A stretch of DNA of 64,000 nucleotides, taken from assembly GCA_946188165.1 (NCBI GenBank), contig CAMHTW010000002.1, forward strand, positions 62,001 to 126,000, in the 5' to 3' direction. Of this stretch, positions 63,644-64,000 are shown piece after piece. The DNA comes from an uncultured Prevotella sp. Lineage in GTDB: Bacteria > Bacteroidota > Bacteroidia > Bacteroidales > Bacteroidaceae. A program made the translations under genes and the position numbers. The notes beneath the pieces are model-generated. The model saw only the letters and a list, made by a program, of their open reading frames with translations. It did no database searches and was not told the DNA's origin. Each line of letters begins with the position of its first letter. Position 1 is the first letter of the stretch.

Positions 63644-64000
63644 ATGAAGAAAACAATACTTCTCGGAATGCTCTTGGCCGTATCCGTGTCGATGCAGGCT
63701 AAGCGAGTGACCATTCATACCAAGAACACGACAATGGTGCTCGATGTGGAAAACGGCAAACAGCCACAGTATGTCTATTATGGCGCTAAACTCAGCGACT
63801 ATGATCTGGCCCATCTGCAATCGCCTCGCAATGGCCGCATGGATGCCTATCCTGCCTATGGCATGAACTGTCCGGCTGAGGCAGCCCTCGCCATGAAGCA
63901 TGCCGATGGCAATCTGTCAACGGAGATGATGGTCAGAGGTGAGTGGAGAGAGGTGAGAGGCGAGAAATATGTGACGACTATCATCCCTTTGGCTGATCCT
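63644..64000 (+). CDS. GH36-like alpha-galactosidase, 5' end only
   Basis: First 119 residues, running off the window. Signal peptide MKKTILLGMLLAVSVSMQA, then the N-terminal beta-sandwich of GH36 (TIHTKNTTMVLDVENGKQPQ, VYYGAKLSDYDL, YPAYGMNCPAEAALAMKHAD). No catalytic residues are in view. A GAG/GTG-rich purine stretch (63936-63966) encodes VRGEWREVRGE and may be another microsatellite insertion. Likely releases galactose from raffinose-type or galactomannan side chains. Confidence 0.7.
   Translation, partial: MKKTILLGMLLAVSVSMQAKRVTIHTKNTTMVLDVENGKQPQYVYYGAKLSDYDLAHLQSPRNGRMDAYPAYGMNCPAEAALAMKHADGNLSTEMMVRGEWREVRGEKYVTTIIPLADP

Overview
The window looks like a chromosomal segment of a Prevotella-like member of the Bacteroidales (Prevotella, Segatella or Xylanibacter group). 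The evidence is the Bacteroidetes-type promoter boxes (TAnnTTTG at -7, often with TTG or TTTG 19-20 bp upstream), a type IX secretion (T9SS) gene pair porU-porV, a SusC/SusD/SusE/SusF starch locus, BspA-like leucine-rich surface proteins, BACON domains and abundant short dispersed repeats. No rRNA, tRNA or CRISPR array was seen.

Layout. 0.1-2.8 kb: two divergent exported esterases. 2.8-3.4 kb: a gene-free stretch with duplicated terminator hairpins around a 22-bp periodic array. 3.3-8.6 kb: a leftward five-gene operon (membrane protein, winged-helix regulator, exported protein, 59-aa peptide, 996-aa BACON/Ig-like protein). 8.6-12.4 kb: leftward str operon rpsL-rpsG-fusA-rpsJ. 12.4-28 kb: a leftward seven-gene set encoding a transglutaminase-like protein, a PEGA protein, a BACON lipoprotein, a 2573-aa leucine-rich giant, two LPP20-like or unknown exported proteins and a DUF3467 protein. 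28-30.1 kb: membrane-anchored AraC regulator and partner. 31-34.3 kb: a 989-aa leucine-rich exported protein followed by a 55-aa peptide related to the one at 6.4 kb. 34.4-34.7 kb: candidate structured RNA. 34.7-41.4 kb: FAH-family gene, porU, porV, ispF (the Porphyromonas order), with ispF joined in frame to a DUF559 nuclease-like gene. 41.4-41.7 kb: candidate leftward small RNA. 41.9-44 kb: two glycosyltransferases. 44-47.5 kb: GH13 amylase and GH28 pectinase. 47.6-48 kb: a 338-bp element with 27-bp perfect terminal inverted repeats. 48-63.5 kb: starch locus susCDEF (leftward), facing a LacI regulator, GxxExxY protein, sugar transporter, MalQ and a SusB-like GH97 enzyme (rightward). The window ends inside a GH36-like gene.

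How it fits together. SusC/D/E/F capture and import malto-oligosaccharides. The GH13 enzyme, which carries a T9SS-like tail instead of a SusG lipobox, would cut starch outside the cell. GH97, MalQ and the inner-membrane transporter finish the job, probably under the LacI regulator and an 18-bp palindromic operator between lacI and susC. PorU and PorV would export and anchor the proteins that end in the short tail motif Y(D/N)L(N/Q)G...KG(V/I/L)Y.

Most unusual. Two unrelated PD-(D/E)XK-like genes each sit inside a different family of inverted intergenic repeats: DUF559 between G-quadruplex-type CCCCTCCC repeats, and GxxExxY between GTTGTC arms. Both families also occur as short gene-less copies nearby. 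The repeats have repeatedly entered coding sequence in frame (porU, porV, ispF, esterase, glycosyltransferase tail), often at signal peptides. This looks like an undescribed class of nuclease-plus-repeat mobile element and is my best candidate for a new system. Second is a family of short peptides (start KKxYxxPxxE, then LLxGS) paired with large exported proteins.
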